A stretch of 10,085 nucleotides of DNA from Treponema sp. Its GTDB lineage: Bacteria; Spirochaetota; Spirochaetia; Treponematales; Breznakiellaceae. This document shows, piece after piece, positions 1 through 6,799 of this stretch. Below the pieces are notes generated by a model. It did not search any database. It had not been told where the DNA came from and saw only the letters and a list, made by a program, of their open reading frames with translations. Made by a program: the position numbers and the translations under genes. How positions within the stretch are numbered: position 1 is the stretch's first letter; each line of letters begins with the position of its first letter. The stretch lies in the NCBI GenBank assembly GCA_031268125.1, contig JAIRXT010000116.1, forward strand, positions 1 through 10,085, read 5' to 3'.

Positions 1-47
1 CATTGCTGATGCACCCGGATACACGGTATCAATTCACTCTTTACCTA

Positions 48-76
48 TGGTATAAATAGGTTTTGTAAGGGGGGAG
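48..76 (+). promoter_or_regulatory. Extended -10 promoter and strong Shine-Dalgarno for the hydrogenase-MCP gene
   Basis: TGGTATAAA at 48-56 is an extended -10 element (TGN followed by TATAAA, five of six consensus bases). No good -35 hexamer sits 16-18 bases upstream, which is tolerated when the extended TG is present. A purine run, AAGGGGGGAG at 67-76, lies directly before the ATG at 79 and fixes that start. The predicted leader is short, about 16 bases. I do not see a sigma-28 type chemotaxis promoter. The first ~45 bases carry nothing else I can name and may be the tail of an upstream intergenic region. Confidence 0.45.
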
Positions 77-78
77 TT

Positions 79-2166
79 ATGGACACATACAAGCTGGCGC
101 CGGTGATCAGGATTGACAAAGAAAAATGCGTAAACTGCCATGCCTGTATTGCCGCGTGTCCGGTAAAGTATTGCAACAACGGCGTAGAGGACAAGGTAAC
201 CATAAATCATAATCTTTGTATCGGCTGCGGGAACTGCATCCATGCCTGTACCCACAAGGCGCGGGTTGTTGTGGATGATTCGGAGGCGTTCTTTAACGCC
301 CTGGACAAGAAGGAGCGGGTAATCGCCATTGCCGCCCCGGCGGTAGCTTCCAGTTTCCCTGACCGCTATCTTAACTTGAACAGTTATTTGAAGTCCCGCG
401 GAGTGGCGGCGGTCTTTGATGTAAGCTTTGGCGCGGAGCTTACCGTTTTTTCGTATGTGAAGTACCTGAACGAAAAGAAACCTGCGCTTTGTATAGCCCA
501 GCCTTGTCCCGCTATTGTCAATTATATTGAAATTTACCGTCCCGATCTTATCCCTTACCTTGCCCCGGCGGACAGCCCCATGCTGCATACTATCAAGATG
601 ATTCGGGAGTACTATCCCCGTTACCGGAATCATAAAATTGCCGTCATTTCCCCGTGTGCTGCCAAGTGGCGGGAATTTGATGAAACAGGTCACGGGGATT
701 ACAACGTTACATTCCTGGCCCTTTACGAGTACCTGGAACGGCAGAAGGTGAGTCTTGCTTCGTTTAATCCACAGGATTACGACAACCCGCCGGCGGAACG
801 GGCGGTGAGCTTTTCCATGCCCGGGGGGCTTCTTATTACTGCCGAAAGGGACAGCCCCGGTATCGGCAGAGTAACCCGGAAGATCGAGGGAACCCATACC
901 GTTTATCCTTATCTGGCGGACCTGGCAGCGGCCATAAGTACCGGCGACAAAAACGGCGAACTACCCCGTTTGGTGGACTGTCTGAACTGCGAAAAAGGCT
1001 GTAACGGCGGAACCGGCACCCGGAACCGCGAAACTCCCACGGACAAGCTGGAAGCCCCCATCCGGAAACGCCGGGCCGAAATGGAGGCGAAATACGGCGG
1101 CTCAAAGTCCGCGGCGAAGAATCAAAAAAAGGTTTTTAAGGTCCTGTCCCGCTATTGGAAGCCGGGCCTCTATGACCGGTCCTACCGGGACCTTTCCGGA
1201 AACGATACTTTGAAAACGCCGAACGAAAAAGAACTAACGGAGGTGTATAAGAGTCTGCGGAAATACGGGCAGCAGGATATCTACGACTGCAACACCTGCG
1301 GCTACGGTTCCTGCCGCGGTATGGCGGTGGCGATTTTCAACGGCCTTAACCGGCCGGAAAACTGCCACCATTACGATCTTTCCCTTATCGAGGAAGACCG
1401 GGAAACTATTGACCGGCTTAATCAGAACCTGGGCGCCCAGATTGAAAAATCCCTCGATTTTATGAAGGGTATCAACGAACTTATCGAGAGCCTTAACGAT
1501 CAAATTGTCAGACAGGCCTCCGCTATTGAAGAATCTTCCGCCGCTATTGAGGAGATGGTGGCCACTATCAACAATACCGCCGGTATGGCCCGGAAGAAGC
1601 AGGACGCCATCCAGGATCTGGTAGCCAATGTGGAACATGGCCGATCTTCCATGCACGAAACCATTAACGCGGTGGGGAACATTTCCAAAGGGGTGGAGGG
1701 AGTCGGCGCTGCCATCAAGGTGATCGGCGGCATTGCCGCCAATACCAACCTCCTGTCTATGAACGCCGCCATCGAGGCGGCCCACGCCGGGGACGCGGGC
1801 CTGGGCTTTTCGGTGGTGGCCGGTGAAATTCGCCGCCTTTCCGAAACAACACGGGAGAATTCCCGGAATATCTCCGCCACCTTAACGGCCATTATCGACG
1901 GCATTAAGATAACAACCGCCCGGTCCTCCACCACCGACACCCTGATCAGTACCATGTCGGAGGAAATCAACAGCTTTGCCAATACTATGACGGAGCTTAT
2001 CAACAGCCTGAGCGAGTTGTCGGTAGGAAGCCGGGAGATCACCATTGCCCTGGTTCAACTGCGGGAACACGCGGAGGCGATTAAAACCGGGTACAGCGAC
2101 ATGATGAGCAGAACCCGCGATCTGGAATCTTCCATGCAGCGAATTGCGGAAACGCAGGATGCTTGA
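79..2166 (+). CDS. Cytoplasmic [FeFe]-hydrogenase-like sensor fused to an MCP signalling domain
   Basis: This is a 695-residue multidomain protein. Residues 17-57 carry two ferredoxin motifs (C17-C20-C23-C27 and C47-C50-C53-C57), enough for two [4Fe-4S] clusters. Residues ~80-315 are an [FeFe]-hydrogenase large-subunit domain. The H-cluster ligands are visible as C143 (QPCP), C193 (SPCAAK, with K196 kept), C304 and C308 (CEKGCNGG). The cysteine that precedes the first ligand in catalytic enzymes and relays protons is P142 here. Residues 404-429 hold another C-x2-C-x4-C-x16-C Fe-S domain, typical of sensory-type [FeFe] hydrogenases. Residues ~455-695 form a long coiled-coil MCP domain with a recognisable hairpin tip (NTNLLSMNAAIEAAHAGDAG, then GFSVVAGEIRRLSE) and EE pairs near 484-492 that could be methylation sites. 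There is no transmembrane segment and no HAMP domain, so it should be a soluble receptor. The likely role is sensing H2 or redox state and signalling to CheA/CheW. Domain calls are firm; the ligand sensed is inference. Confidence 0.93.
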   Translation: MDTYKLAPVIRIDKEKCVNCHACIAACPVKYCNNGVEDKVTINHNLCIGCGNCIHACTHKARVVVDDSEAFFNALDKKERVIAIAAPAVASSFPDRYLNLNSYLKSRGVAAVFDVSFGAELTVFSYVKYLNEKKPALCIAQPCPAIVNYIEIYRPDLIPYLAPADSPMLHTIKMIREYYPRYRNHKIAVISPCAAKWREFDETGHGDYNVTFLALYEYLERQKVSLASFNPQDYDNPPAERAVSFSMPGGLLITAERDSPGIGRVTRKIEGTHTVYPYLADLAAAISTGDKNGELPRLVDCLNCEKGCNGGTGTRNRETPTDKLEAPIRKRRAEMEAKYGGSKSAAKNQKKVFKVLSRYWKPGLYDRSYRDLSGNDTLKTPNEKELTEVYKSLRKYGQQDIYDCNTCGYGSCRGMAVAIFNGLNRPENCHHYDLSLIEEDRETIDRLNQNLGAQIEKSLDFMKGINELIESLNDQIVRQASAIEESSAAIEEMVATINNTAGMARKKQDAIQDLVANVEHGRSSMHETINAVGNISKGVEGVGAAIKVIGGIAANTNLLSMNAAIEAAHAGDAGLGFSVVAGEIRRLSETTRENSRNISATLTAIIDGIKITTARSSTTDTLISTMSEEINSFANTMTELINSLSELSVGSREITIALVQLREHAEAIKTGYSDMMSRTRDLESSMQRIAETQDA

Positions 2167-2309
2167 TTGGAAGGCGATGGTCCATACCGATCAGCACGCT
2201 TGCTTCGAGCCTGCCCCTGGGTTTTTTATTTAGAATAAGCCGTGTTGAATGGAGCCGGGTTTTCTGGTAGTCTTTAAAGTTATCTTGGATTGGAAAAGAG
2301 GAGTCAAAG
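2167..2309 (+). promoter_or_regulatory. Intergenic region with weak candidate promoter and strong ribosome binding site before modA
   Basis: A candidate -35 TTGAAT (2245-2250) lies 17 bases before TAGTCT (2268-2273), which is a poor -10 but is preceded by TGG, so an extended -10 is possible. TATCTT at 2281-2286 is an alternative -10. GAGGAG at 2298-2303 is a strong Shine-Dalgarno and fixes the modA ATG at 2310. A T-run at 2222-2227 after a GC-rich stretch could mark termination of the preceding gene, but I could not draw a convincing stem directly before it. A bulged stem (2162-2170 with 2187-2194) ends too far upstream of the T-run to be an ordinary intrinsic terminator. I see no ModE-like palindrome and no Moco riboswitch fold. 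Confidence 0.3.
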
Positions 2310-3110
2310 ATGAAGAAAGCAGTTTTTCGTATTTTAACGGTTTTGATGGTGTTTGCCTGTATTGCGCCGCTTTCCGCCAGGGGGAGGCGTTCCGTTTCGG
2401 AAGGGGAGGGCCGGCCGGTAACTATTCTGGTGGCTGCCGCGGCGAGTCTGCGGAATGTCTATGAGCAGGAGCTTATTCCCCAGTTCCAGGCGATTTACCC
2501 CCGGATCACGGTGGAGGGAACCTTCGACAGTTCCGGGAGGCTCCAGACCCAGATTGAGCAGGGGCTGGCGGCGGATGTTTTTATGTCCGCGGCGGTAACT
2601 CAAATGGACAACCTGGTTAAGGGGGGCTTTGTGGATGTGCAGTCGGTACGGCCCCTGCTGGAAAATAAAATTGTGCTTATCAAGGCGGCGGGAATTTCTA
2701 CGGCGGTAACGGGGTTCCGGGACATTACGGCCGCCCCGGTAATTGCCCTGGGGGACCCTGCCAGTGTGCCCGCCGGCCAGTATGCCCGGGAGATTTTTAC
2801 CAGCCTGGGGATGTGGGACGCGGTGATAGCCAAGGCCAGCCTAGGTACGAATGTAACCGAGGTGTTGAACTGGGTAGGTGAGGCCAGCGCCGAGGTGGGG
2901 GTGGTCTATGCCACAGACGCCGTTTCTACCGATAAGGTGGAAATTTTGGCGGAGGCCCCCGAGGGAACGCTGGCCCTGCCGGTGATTTACCCGGTGGCCC
3001 CGGTGGCGGCATCGGCCAACCCGGAGGAAGCCCGGCTTTTTATTGATTTTCTTGCATCCGCCCAGGGCCTGGCGGCTTTTAGGGCCTATGGTTTTGCTGC
3101 GGCCCGGTGA
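2310..3110 (+). CDS. modA: Molybdate ABC transporter substrate-binding protein ModA
   Basis: This 266-residue protein captures molybdate (or tungstate) outside the inner membrane and delivers it to the ModB permease. The N-terminus is a signal peptide: KK, a hydrophobic core to residue 16, then C17 in the context VFAC. That fits the relaxed spirochaete lipobox, so it is probably a lipoprotein; cleavage after LSA (residue 23) is the alternative. Family motifs are present in order: AAASLRNV (43-50), SSGRLQTQIEQGLAADVFMSA within 74-94 (the classic ModA core with the oxyanion-contacting serines), GDPASVPAGQYA (148-159), NVTEVLNWV (181-189) and EVGVVYATDA (195-204). The length is normal for the family. 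It is the first gene of modABC, with modB 25 bases downstream. A strong GAGGAG site supports the start. Specificity between molybdate and tungstate cannot be read from the sequence. Confidence 0.95.
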   Translation: MKKAVFRILTVLMVFACIAPLSARGRRSVSEGEGRPVTILVAAAASLRNVYEQELIPQFQAIYPRITVEGTFDSSGRLQTQIEQGLAADVFMSAAVTQMDNLVKGGFVDVQSVRPLLENKIVLIKAAGISTAVTGFRDITAAPVIALGDPASVPAGQYAREIFTSLGMWDAVIAKASLGTNVTEVLNWVGEASAEVGVVYATDAVSTDKVEILAEAPEGTLALPVIYPVAPVAASANPEEARLFIDFLASAQGLAAFRAYGFAAAR

Positions 3111-3135
3111 ACGGGATGAACCGCCGGGGTGATTG

Positions 3136-3801
3136 ATGGACACGCCGGTCCTTATCTCCCTGCGGACCGCAGCGGCGGCTATTCTGGTAACTTTTTTTAC
3201 CGGGCTTTTCGCCGCGGCCCTGGCTGTACGAATCCGCCGCCGTTTGTGGAAGATGATTCTGGACGGTATCCTTACACTGCCCCTGGTGCTGCCCCCCACG
3301 GTGGCGGGTTTTTTCCTGCTCTACATCTTTGGGGTCAGGGGGCCGGTGGGGAAATTTTTTCTGGACTTCTTTGGTTTTAGAATAGCCTTTTCCTGGTTTG
3401 CCACGGTGCTGGCTTCTACGGCGATTTCGTTTCCCCTGATGTACCGTTCCGCCCGGGGCGCTTTAGAGCAGGTTGATCCGAACCTTGTTTACGCTGCCCG
3501 GACTCTGGGCATGTCCGAATGGGTTATCTTTTTTAAGGTAAGCCTGCCCACGGCCATGCCGGGGATCGCTTCCGGGGCGATCCTGGCCTTTGCCCGGGGG
3601 TTGGGGGAATTCGGCGCTACCGCCATGATCGCCGGGAACATAGCGGGGAAAACCCGTACCCTGCCCCTGGCGATCTACTCCGCGGTGGCGGCGGGGGACA
3701 TGGACCAGGCATACGATTATGTGCTGGTTATTTTGCTGATCTCCTTTATCGTGGTGGCCCTGATGAACTACGCTACTACCCTGGAAAAGAGTTCCCGGTG
3801 A
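3136..3801 (+). CDS. modB: Molybdate ABC transporter permease ModB
   Basis: This is a 221-residue inner-membrane permease with about five hydrophobic segments (roughly residues 8-30, 45-67, 86-104, 143-165 and 195-213). It forms the channel of the molybdate importer. The cytoplasmic EAA loop that docks on the ATPase is at about 119-145 (AARTLGMSEWVIFFKVSLP, then MPGI). The diagnostic ModB stretch AFARGLGEFGATAMIAGNI follows at 151-169, then GKTRTLPLAIYSAV. I chose the ATG at 3136; a TTG at 3133 directly before it is in frame but less likely. The Shine-Dalgarno is GGGGTGAT (3126-3133), which matches the 3' part of the anti-SD complement. Its stop codon overlaps the modC start (GTGA at 3798-3801), implying translational coupling and equal output of the two subunits. 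Confidence 0.95.
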   Translation: MDTPVLISLRTAAAAILVTFFTGLFAAALAVRIRRRLWKMILDGILTLPLVLPPTVAGFFLLYIFGVRGPVGKFFLDFFGFRIAFSWFATVLASTAISFPLMYRSARGALEQVDPNLVYAARTLGMSEWVIFFKVSLPTAMPGIASGAILAFARGLGEFGATAMIAGNIAGKTRTLPLAIYSAVAAGDMDQAYDYVLVILLISFIVVALMNYATTLEKSSR

Positions 3802-4880
3802 GCATCCGGGTTTCCTTCCGCAAAAGGCTTTCCCGCAGTTTTACTTTGGAAATGGAATTTGAGAATTCCGGGGACGGCGGCTGTTTGGGAATTCTGGGGG
3901 CATCGGGCTGCGGCAAGAGCATGACCCTTAAATGTATCGCCGGAATTGAGACCCCCGACGAGGGGCACATTTCCATAAACGGCCGGGTTCTGTTTGATTC
4001 GGCAAAGAAAATAAACCTGCGGCCCCAGGTGCGGCGGGTGGGTTATCTGTTTCAAAACTACGCGCTGTTTCCCCGGATGACGGTACTGGAAAATATTACC
4101 GCCGGTCTTTCCGGCCGGGAGAGGGCCGCTGACAAGCGGCGGAAGGCGCAGGGCTGGATAGAACAGTTTGGTCTGACGGGTCTGGAAGACCGGCGTCCCG
4201 CCCGGCTTTCCGGGGGGCAGCAGCAGCGCGCCGCCCTGGCGCGGATGCTGATTACCGGGCCGGAAGCCGTTCTGTTGGATGAGCCTTTTTCTGCCCTGGA
4301 CACGAATTTACGGGAGTTTATGCAGATACGGATGCTGGAACTCCTGGAAAACCGCAGCGATACGATCCTGGTAACTCACAGCCGGGACGAGGTGTTCAGG
4401 ATCTGCGGCGAATTGTTGACCGTGGACGGCGGCCGGGTGCTGAAAAAGGGCCCCACCGGGGAACTGTTCCGTAATCCCGGCCTGGTGGAGGTGGCCCGGC
4501 TTACGGGCTGCAAGAATATTTCTCCCATCAGGCGGGTTGGGGAACGGGAGATTGAGGCCCTGGACTGGGGCCTTAATCTGCGGACTGCGGCAGCGGTGGA
4601 GGACGGCGTTACCCACGTGGGCATCCGGGCCCACGATTTTGTGCCGGTTTTTACCGGCGCAGCGGGGAATGCCGCCGCCGGCGCCGTTAATTTGGTACGA
4701 ATCCGGCCTCTGAGCCATTCTTCTGAACCCTTTGAAGAAGTTGTGATCTTTAGCAACGCCGGTGTTCCCGGCGGCCGGGGCAGTTTGTGGTGGAAGTACA
4801 GCACATATCTGCATTACCACGATGTGGAACAGCTCTGTATTCCGCCGGAATCCCTGTTGTTGTTGCGGCAATCGCCGTAA
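3798..4880 (+). CDS. modC: Molybdate ABC transporter ATP-binding protein ModC
   Basis: This 360-residue ATPase powers molybdate import. All ABC motifs are visible: Walker A GASGCGKS (34-41), Q-loop Q86 (FQNYALFP), signature LSGGQQQR (137-144), Walker B AVLLDEP (157-163, with catalytic E162), D-loop SALD, and switch histidine H194 (LVTHSRDE). The C-terminal ~90 residues form a TOBE-like regulatory domain beginning HVGIRAHD (273-280) and containing a LWWK stretch. It does not look like the tandem Mop domain of the E. coli protein, so molybdate feedback through that domain cannot be assumed. The start is GTG, overlapping the modB stop by four bases. The gene is the last of the operon and runs convergently into a hydrolase gene. 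The family call is firm; sulfate/thiosulfate ATPases are close relatives, but the ModA and ModB neighbours settle the substrate class. Confidence 0.95.
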   Translation: MSIRVSFRKRLSRSFTLEMEFENSGDGGCLGILGASGCGKSMTLKCIAGIETPDEGHISINGRVLFDSAKKINLRPQVRRVGYLFQNYALFPRMTVLENITAGLSGRERAADKRRKAQGWIEQFGLTGLEDRRPARLSGGQQQRAALARMLITGPEAVLLDEPFSALDTNLREFMQIRMLELLENRSDTILVTHSRDEVFRICGELLTVDGGRVLKKGPTGELFRNPGLVEVARLTGCKNISPIRRVGEREIEALDWGLNLRTAAAVEDGVTHVGIRAHDFVPVFTGAAGNAAAGAVNLVRIRPLSHSSEPFEEVVIFSNAGVPGGRGSLWWKYSTYLHYHDVEQLCIPPESLLLLRQSP

Positions 4881-4958
4881 AGCAGCAATTTAACGGTTAC
4901 AAAATTTTTCGATGGAAAAGACGCCTATAAAAATCACTGGCTTTCCTGCCGGCCGGTG

Positions 4959-5624
4959 TTAGAAAAACCGGGTACTCCGCTCCTCTGCGATACCGGTGGA
5001 TTCCCCGTGGCCGGGCAGGACTGCAATGTCTCCGTCCAGGGCCAGGAGCCGTTTTAGGCTCTGCATAATGTCGTGCCGGTTCCCTCCGGGAAGGTCCACC
5101 CGGCCGCAGCACCCCTTGAAAAGAGTGTCCCCGCTGAACATGATCTTCTGTTCTTCCAACAGGAACACCGCGGAACCCGGCGTGTGTCCGGGGGCGCTTA
5201 AGACCTTGAAGGGCCCAATTCGGTCCCCGTCCTCAAATTCCCTGTCTGCGCCGGGCATAGGTTTCCACAATGCGTCGATATATGAAGAATCCCCGCCCGC
5301 GGCGGAAAAGCTGCGGCGGTGAAGGTCCAAGGATTCCGGCCCCAGACAGGCTGCATCCCGGCGGTGGATGCCGATGGATGCCCCCGGATACGCCGCGTGA
5401 ATATCCGGCAGGGCAAAGATGTGATCAAAATGGCCGTGGGTCAAAAGGATATGTTCGGGCTCCAGGGACATTGCGGTAAGTTGTGTTATAATTTTTTCCG
5501 GTTCCGCCCCCGGATCGATTAGGGCGCAGGACCGCGGTGCGGCGGGGCTGCCGCTGTAGGCGATGATCCAGCAGTTGGTGTCTATGGCCCCCAGAACAAG
5601 CTGCTCAATCTGGTATACTTTCAC
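4959..5624 (-). CDS. Glyoxalase II-like metallo-beta-lactamase-fold hydrolase
   Basis: This 221-residue cytoplasmic protein has the full set of metal ligands of the metallo-beta-lactamase superfamily: THGHFDH (62-68, the HxHxDH motif), H147 in APGHTPGS, D166 in FSGDTLF, and H206 in LPGHGES. The stretch GRVDLPGGN after the bridging aspartate and the GHGEST tail near the C-terminus match the short YcbL/GloB-like hydrolases. These act on thioesters such as S-lactoylglutathione analogues. It lacks the long C-terminal substrate domain of classical glyoxalase II, so the real substrate is unknown. The predicted start is GTG (complement of 5622-5624), with only a weak upstream AGGG for ribosome binding. 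It is convergent with modC, separated by 78 bases in which I find no clear terminator, and divergent from the membrane protein gene. Confidence 0.88.
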   Translation of the reverse strand: MKVYQIEQLVLGAIDTNCWIIAYSGSPAAPRSCALIDPGAEPEKIITQLTAMSLEPEHILLTHGHFDHIFALPDIHAAYPGASIGIHRRDAACLGPESLDLHRRSFSAAGGDSSYIDALWKPMPGADREFEDGDRIGPFKVLSAPGHTPGSAVFLLEEQKIMFSGDTLFKGCCGRVDLPGGNRHDIMQSLKRLLALDGDIAVLPGHGESTGIAEERSTRFF

Positions 5625-5630
5625 GGAGGA
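5625..5630 (+). promoter_or_regulatory. Shine-Dalgarno that points to a CTG start codon
   Basis: GGAGGA at 5625-5630 is a near-perfect ribosome binding site. Eight bases downstream is an in-frame CTG (5639). The nearest standard start, GTG at 5660, is 29 bases away, too far for this site. An extended -10 candidate, TGGTATACT (5611-5619), lies just upstream, but its predicted start point (~5626) falls inside the Shine-Dalgarno, so the true promoter may be further upstream within the divergent hydrolase gene. Confidence 0.6.
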
Positions 5631-5638
5631 ATATTACC

Positions 5639-6799
5639 CTGCGTATCTACGATTTTCTAGTGATAGCCCTTTTGGTGCTGTTTTGGTACGGCCTGGTTCC
5701 CATTGCAGGGGCCCTGGTAAGCCGCCATACCTGGCGGCGTTTCCGCACGCACTTCGACAGGCTGCGCCTGGCTCCCCTTTTGGATTATGCACGGTATGTA
5801 AACTGCGGCAGAACCCCAACGGTCTCTGCCCCCAGGTTATTTCGCTTTACCGGCAGCTTCGAATCGATCACCGGCGGCCATACCCTTTGGGTCCGAAGCC
5901 CCGATCTTACCATCCCCGTGGCGCTTGCCCGGGCACAGGTCTACATGCTTCCAATGGGGGAAAAGGACGGCGGCCAGGATAACCTGGCGGAAGAAGCCCC
6001 CCAGCGGTTAAAGTGGGACCAGGTTGCCACCCTGACCGGGGAAGTCCGGGTCTTTATCGGCGGCGCGTTGAGCCTTCGGGACGGCCGCTGGACCTTTGCC
6101 GTTACCCCCGAAACGCCCCTCCAGGTTATTTTTTATACCGGTTCCAACCGTTCTATGGCTATCCGGGCTATTCGGGCCGGCCGCCACAGGAACGAATACT
6201 GGAACAGCGTTACTCCCTATGCTCTGGTTCTGGGGGCCCTCTGCCTAATCGCTATAGCTGCGGCCTTCCTGCCCCGTCCCGCCTTCCGGCTTACCGCTAT
6301 CACCGCGTTTTTTGCGGCCTTTGTTCCCATTTACACCCTGGTGCCGCCGGGCCTTCTTTTGACCATTGCTTATCGCAGGCTATGGCAGGTAGCCCGGGTA
6401 TACCGTTCCTTCCGGGACCTTGCCCGGCTGCCCCTGGTTTACGGTTCCGGCCGCCTTCCCAACGGGGAGCCCTACGGCGCCCGCTGTTACCGGGATCTGC
6501 CGGAAGGCGTTCCCCTGCTGGCCCCGGGGATGAAGAAATCCCGGAAAGAGCTGTGGCATGTGTTTGGGGTTTTGGACCCGGATGCTGCCACCCCGGAAGC
6601 CGCCGGGGTTCCCCGGGAACCCGGCGACAGTTTTGCTACCTTTGGGGCAATTCCGGGGAACCCGGAAAAACTGGCCCGTAAGTACATCCTCCGGGCCTAT
6701 GTGCTGGAAATTCTTTCCTGGCTTTTACTTGTAGGCGGTATCGGCTTAAATACTTTCTTTATCGGGAGAATCGTCGCCCTGTTCTATGCCCAAATCTAG
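5639..6799 (+). CDS. Unrecognised four-helix membrane protein with a beta-rich middle domain
   Basis: I do not recognise this family. With the CTG start it is 386 residues (MRIYDFLVIALL...); from the GTG at 5660 it is 379. Numbering from the GTG, hydrophobic helices fall at about 1-20, 186-204, 209-237 and 347-376. Between helices 1 and 2 lies a ~160-residue, probably beta-rich domain (GSFESITGGHTLWV near 65-78; VRVFIGGALSLRDGRWTF near 129-146; GRHRNEYWN near 174-182). Between helices 3 and 4 is a basic, proline-rich stretch including GVPLLAPGMKKSRKELWHVFG. The layout suggests an inner-membrane protein with two soluble domains on opposite or alternating sides. Codon use resembles its neighbours. 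Its start is 14 bases from the divergent hydrolase start, and its last 54 bases overlap the 3' end of the opposite-strand RNA-binding protein gene. Existence of the gene is well supported; function is unknown. Confidence 0.8.
   Translation: MRIYDFLVIALLVLFWYGLVPIAGALVSRHTWRRFRTHFDRLRLAPLLDYARYVNCGRTPTVSAPRLFRFTGSFESITGGHTLWVRSPDLTIPVALARAQVYMLPMGEKDGGQDNLAEEAPQRLKWDQVATLTGEVRVFIGGALSLRDGRWTFAVTPETPLQVIFYTGSNRSMAIRAIRAGRHRNEYWNSVTPYALVLGALCLIAIAAAFLPRPAFRLTAITAFFAAFVPIYTLVPPGLLLTIAYRRLWQVARVYRSFRDLARLPLVYGSGRLPNGEPYGARCYRDLPEGVPLLAPGMKKSRKELWHVFGVLDPDAATPEAAGVPREPGDSFATFGAIPGNPEKLARKYILRAYVLEILSWLLLVGGIGLNTFFIGRIVALFYAQI
6601..6626. repeat. 26-base near-perfect inverted repeat inside the membrane protein gene
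   Basis: The arms CGCCGGGGTT (6601-6610) and AACCCGGCG (6618-6626) pair over nine base pairs with one bulged G. The loop is CCCCGGG and can itself pair further. A related block, CCGGGGAACCCGG, recurs at 6653-6665. No T-run follows on either strand, so this is not a standard intrinsic terminator. It lies ~120 bases past the stop of the opposite-strand gene and could stabilise or end that transcript, or may simply reflect GC-rich coding sequence. Confidence 0.45.

Noticed and set aside
34..897. Long open frame on the minus strand (287 codons)
   Set aside because: It lies antisense to the hydrogenase gene, has no recognisable domain, and the plus-strand protein is unmistakable.
1234..2070. Several overlapping minus-strand open frames
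   Set aside because: They are antisense to the MCP domain and their sequences mirror its repeated helical codon pattern.
2222..2233. T-run after GC-rich sequence as a rho-independent terminator
   Set aside because: I could not form a stable stem directly before the T-run, so it is left only as a remark under the intergenic region.
4881..4958. Terminator between convergent modC and the hydrolase
   Set aside because: GC-rich palindromic pieces (GCCGGCCGG) and T-rich stretches exist, but no hairpin is followed by a T-run on either strand.
6013..6681. Plus-strand open frame of 222 codons in another frame of the membrane protein gene
   Set aside because: Pro/Gly/Arg-rich low-information translation typical of a shifted GC-rich frame, while the chosen frame has clear membrane helices and a good ribosome site.
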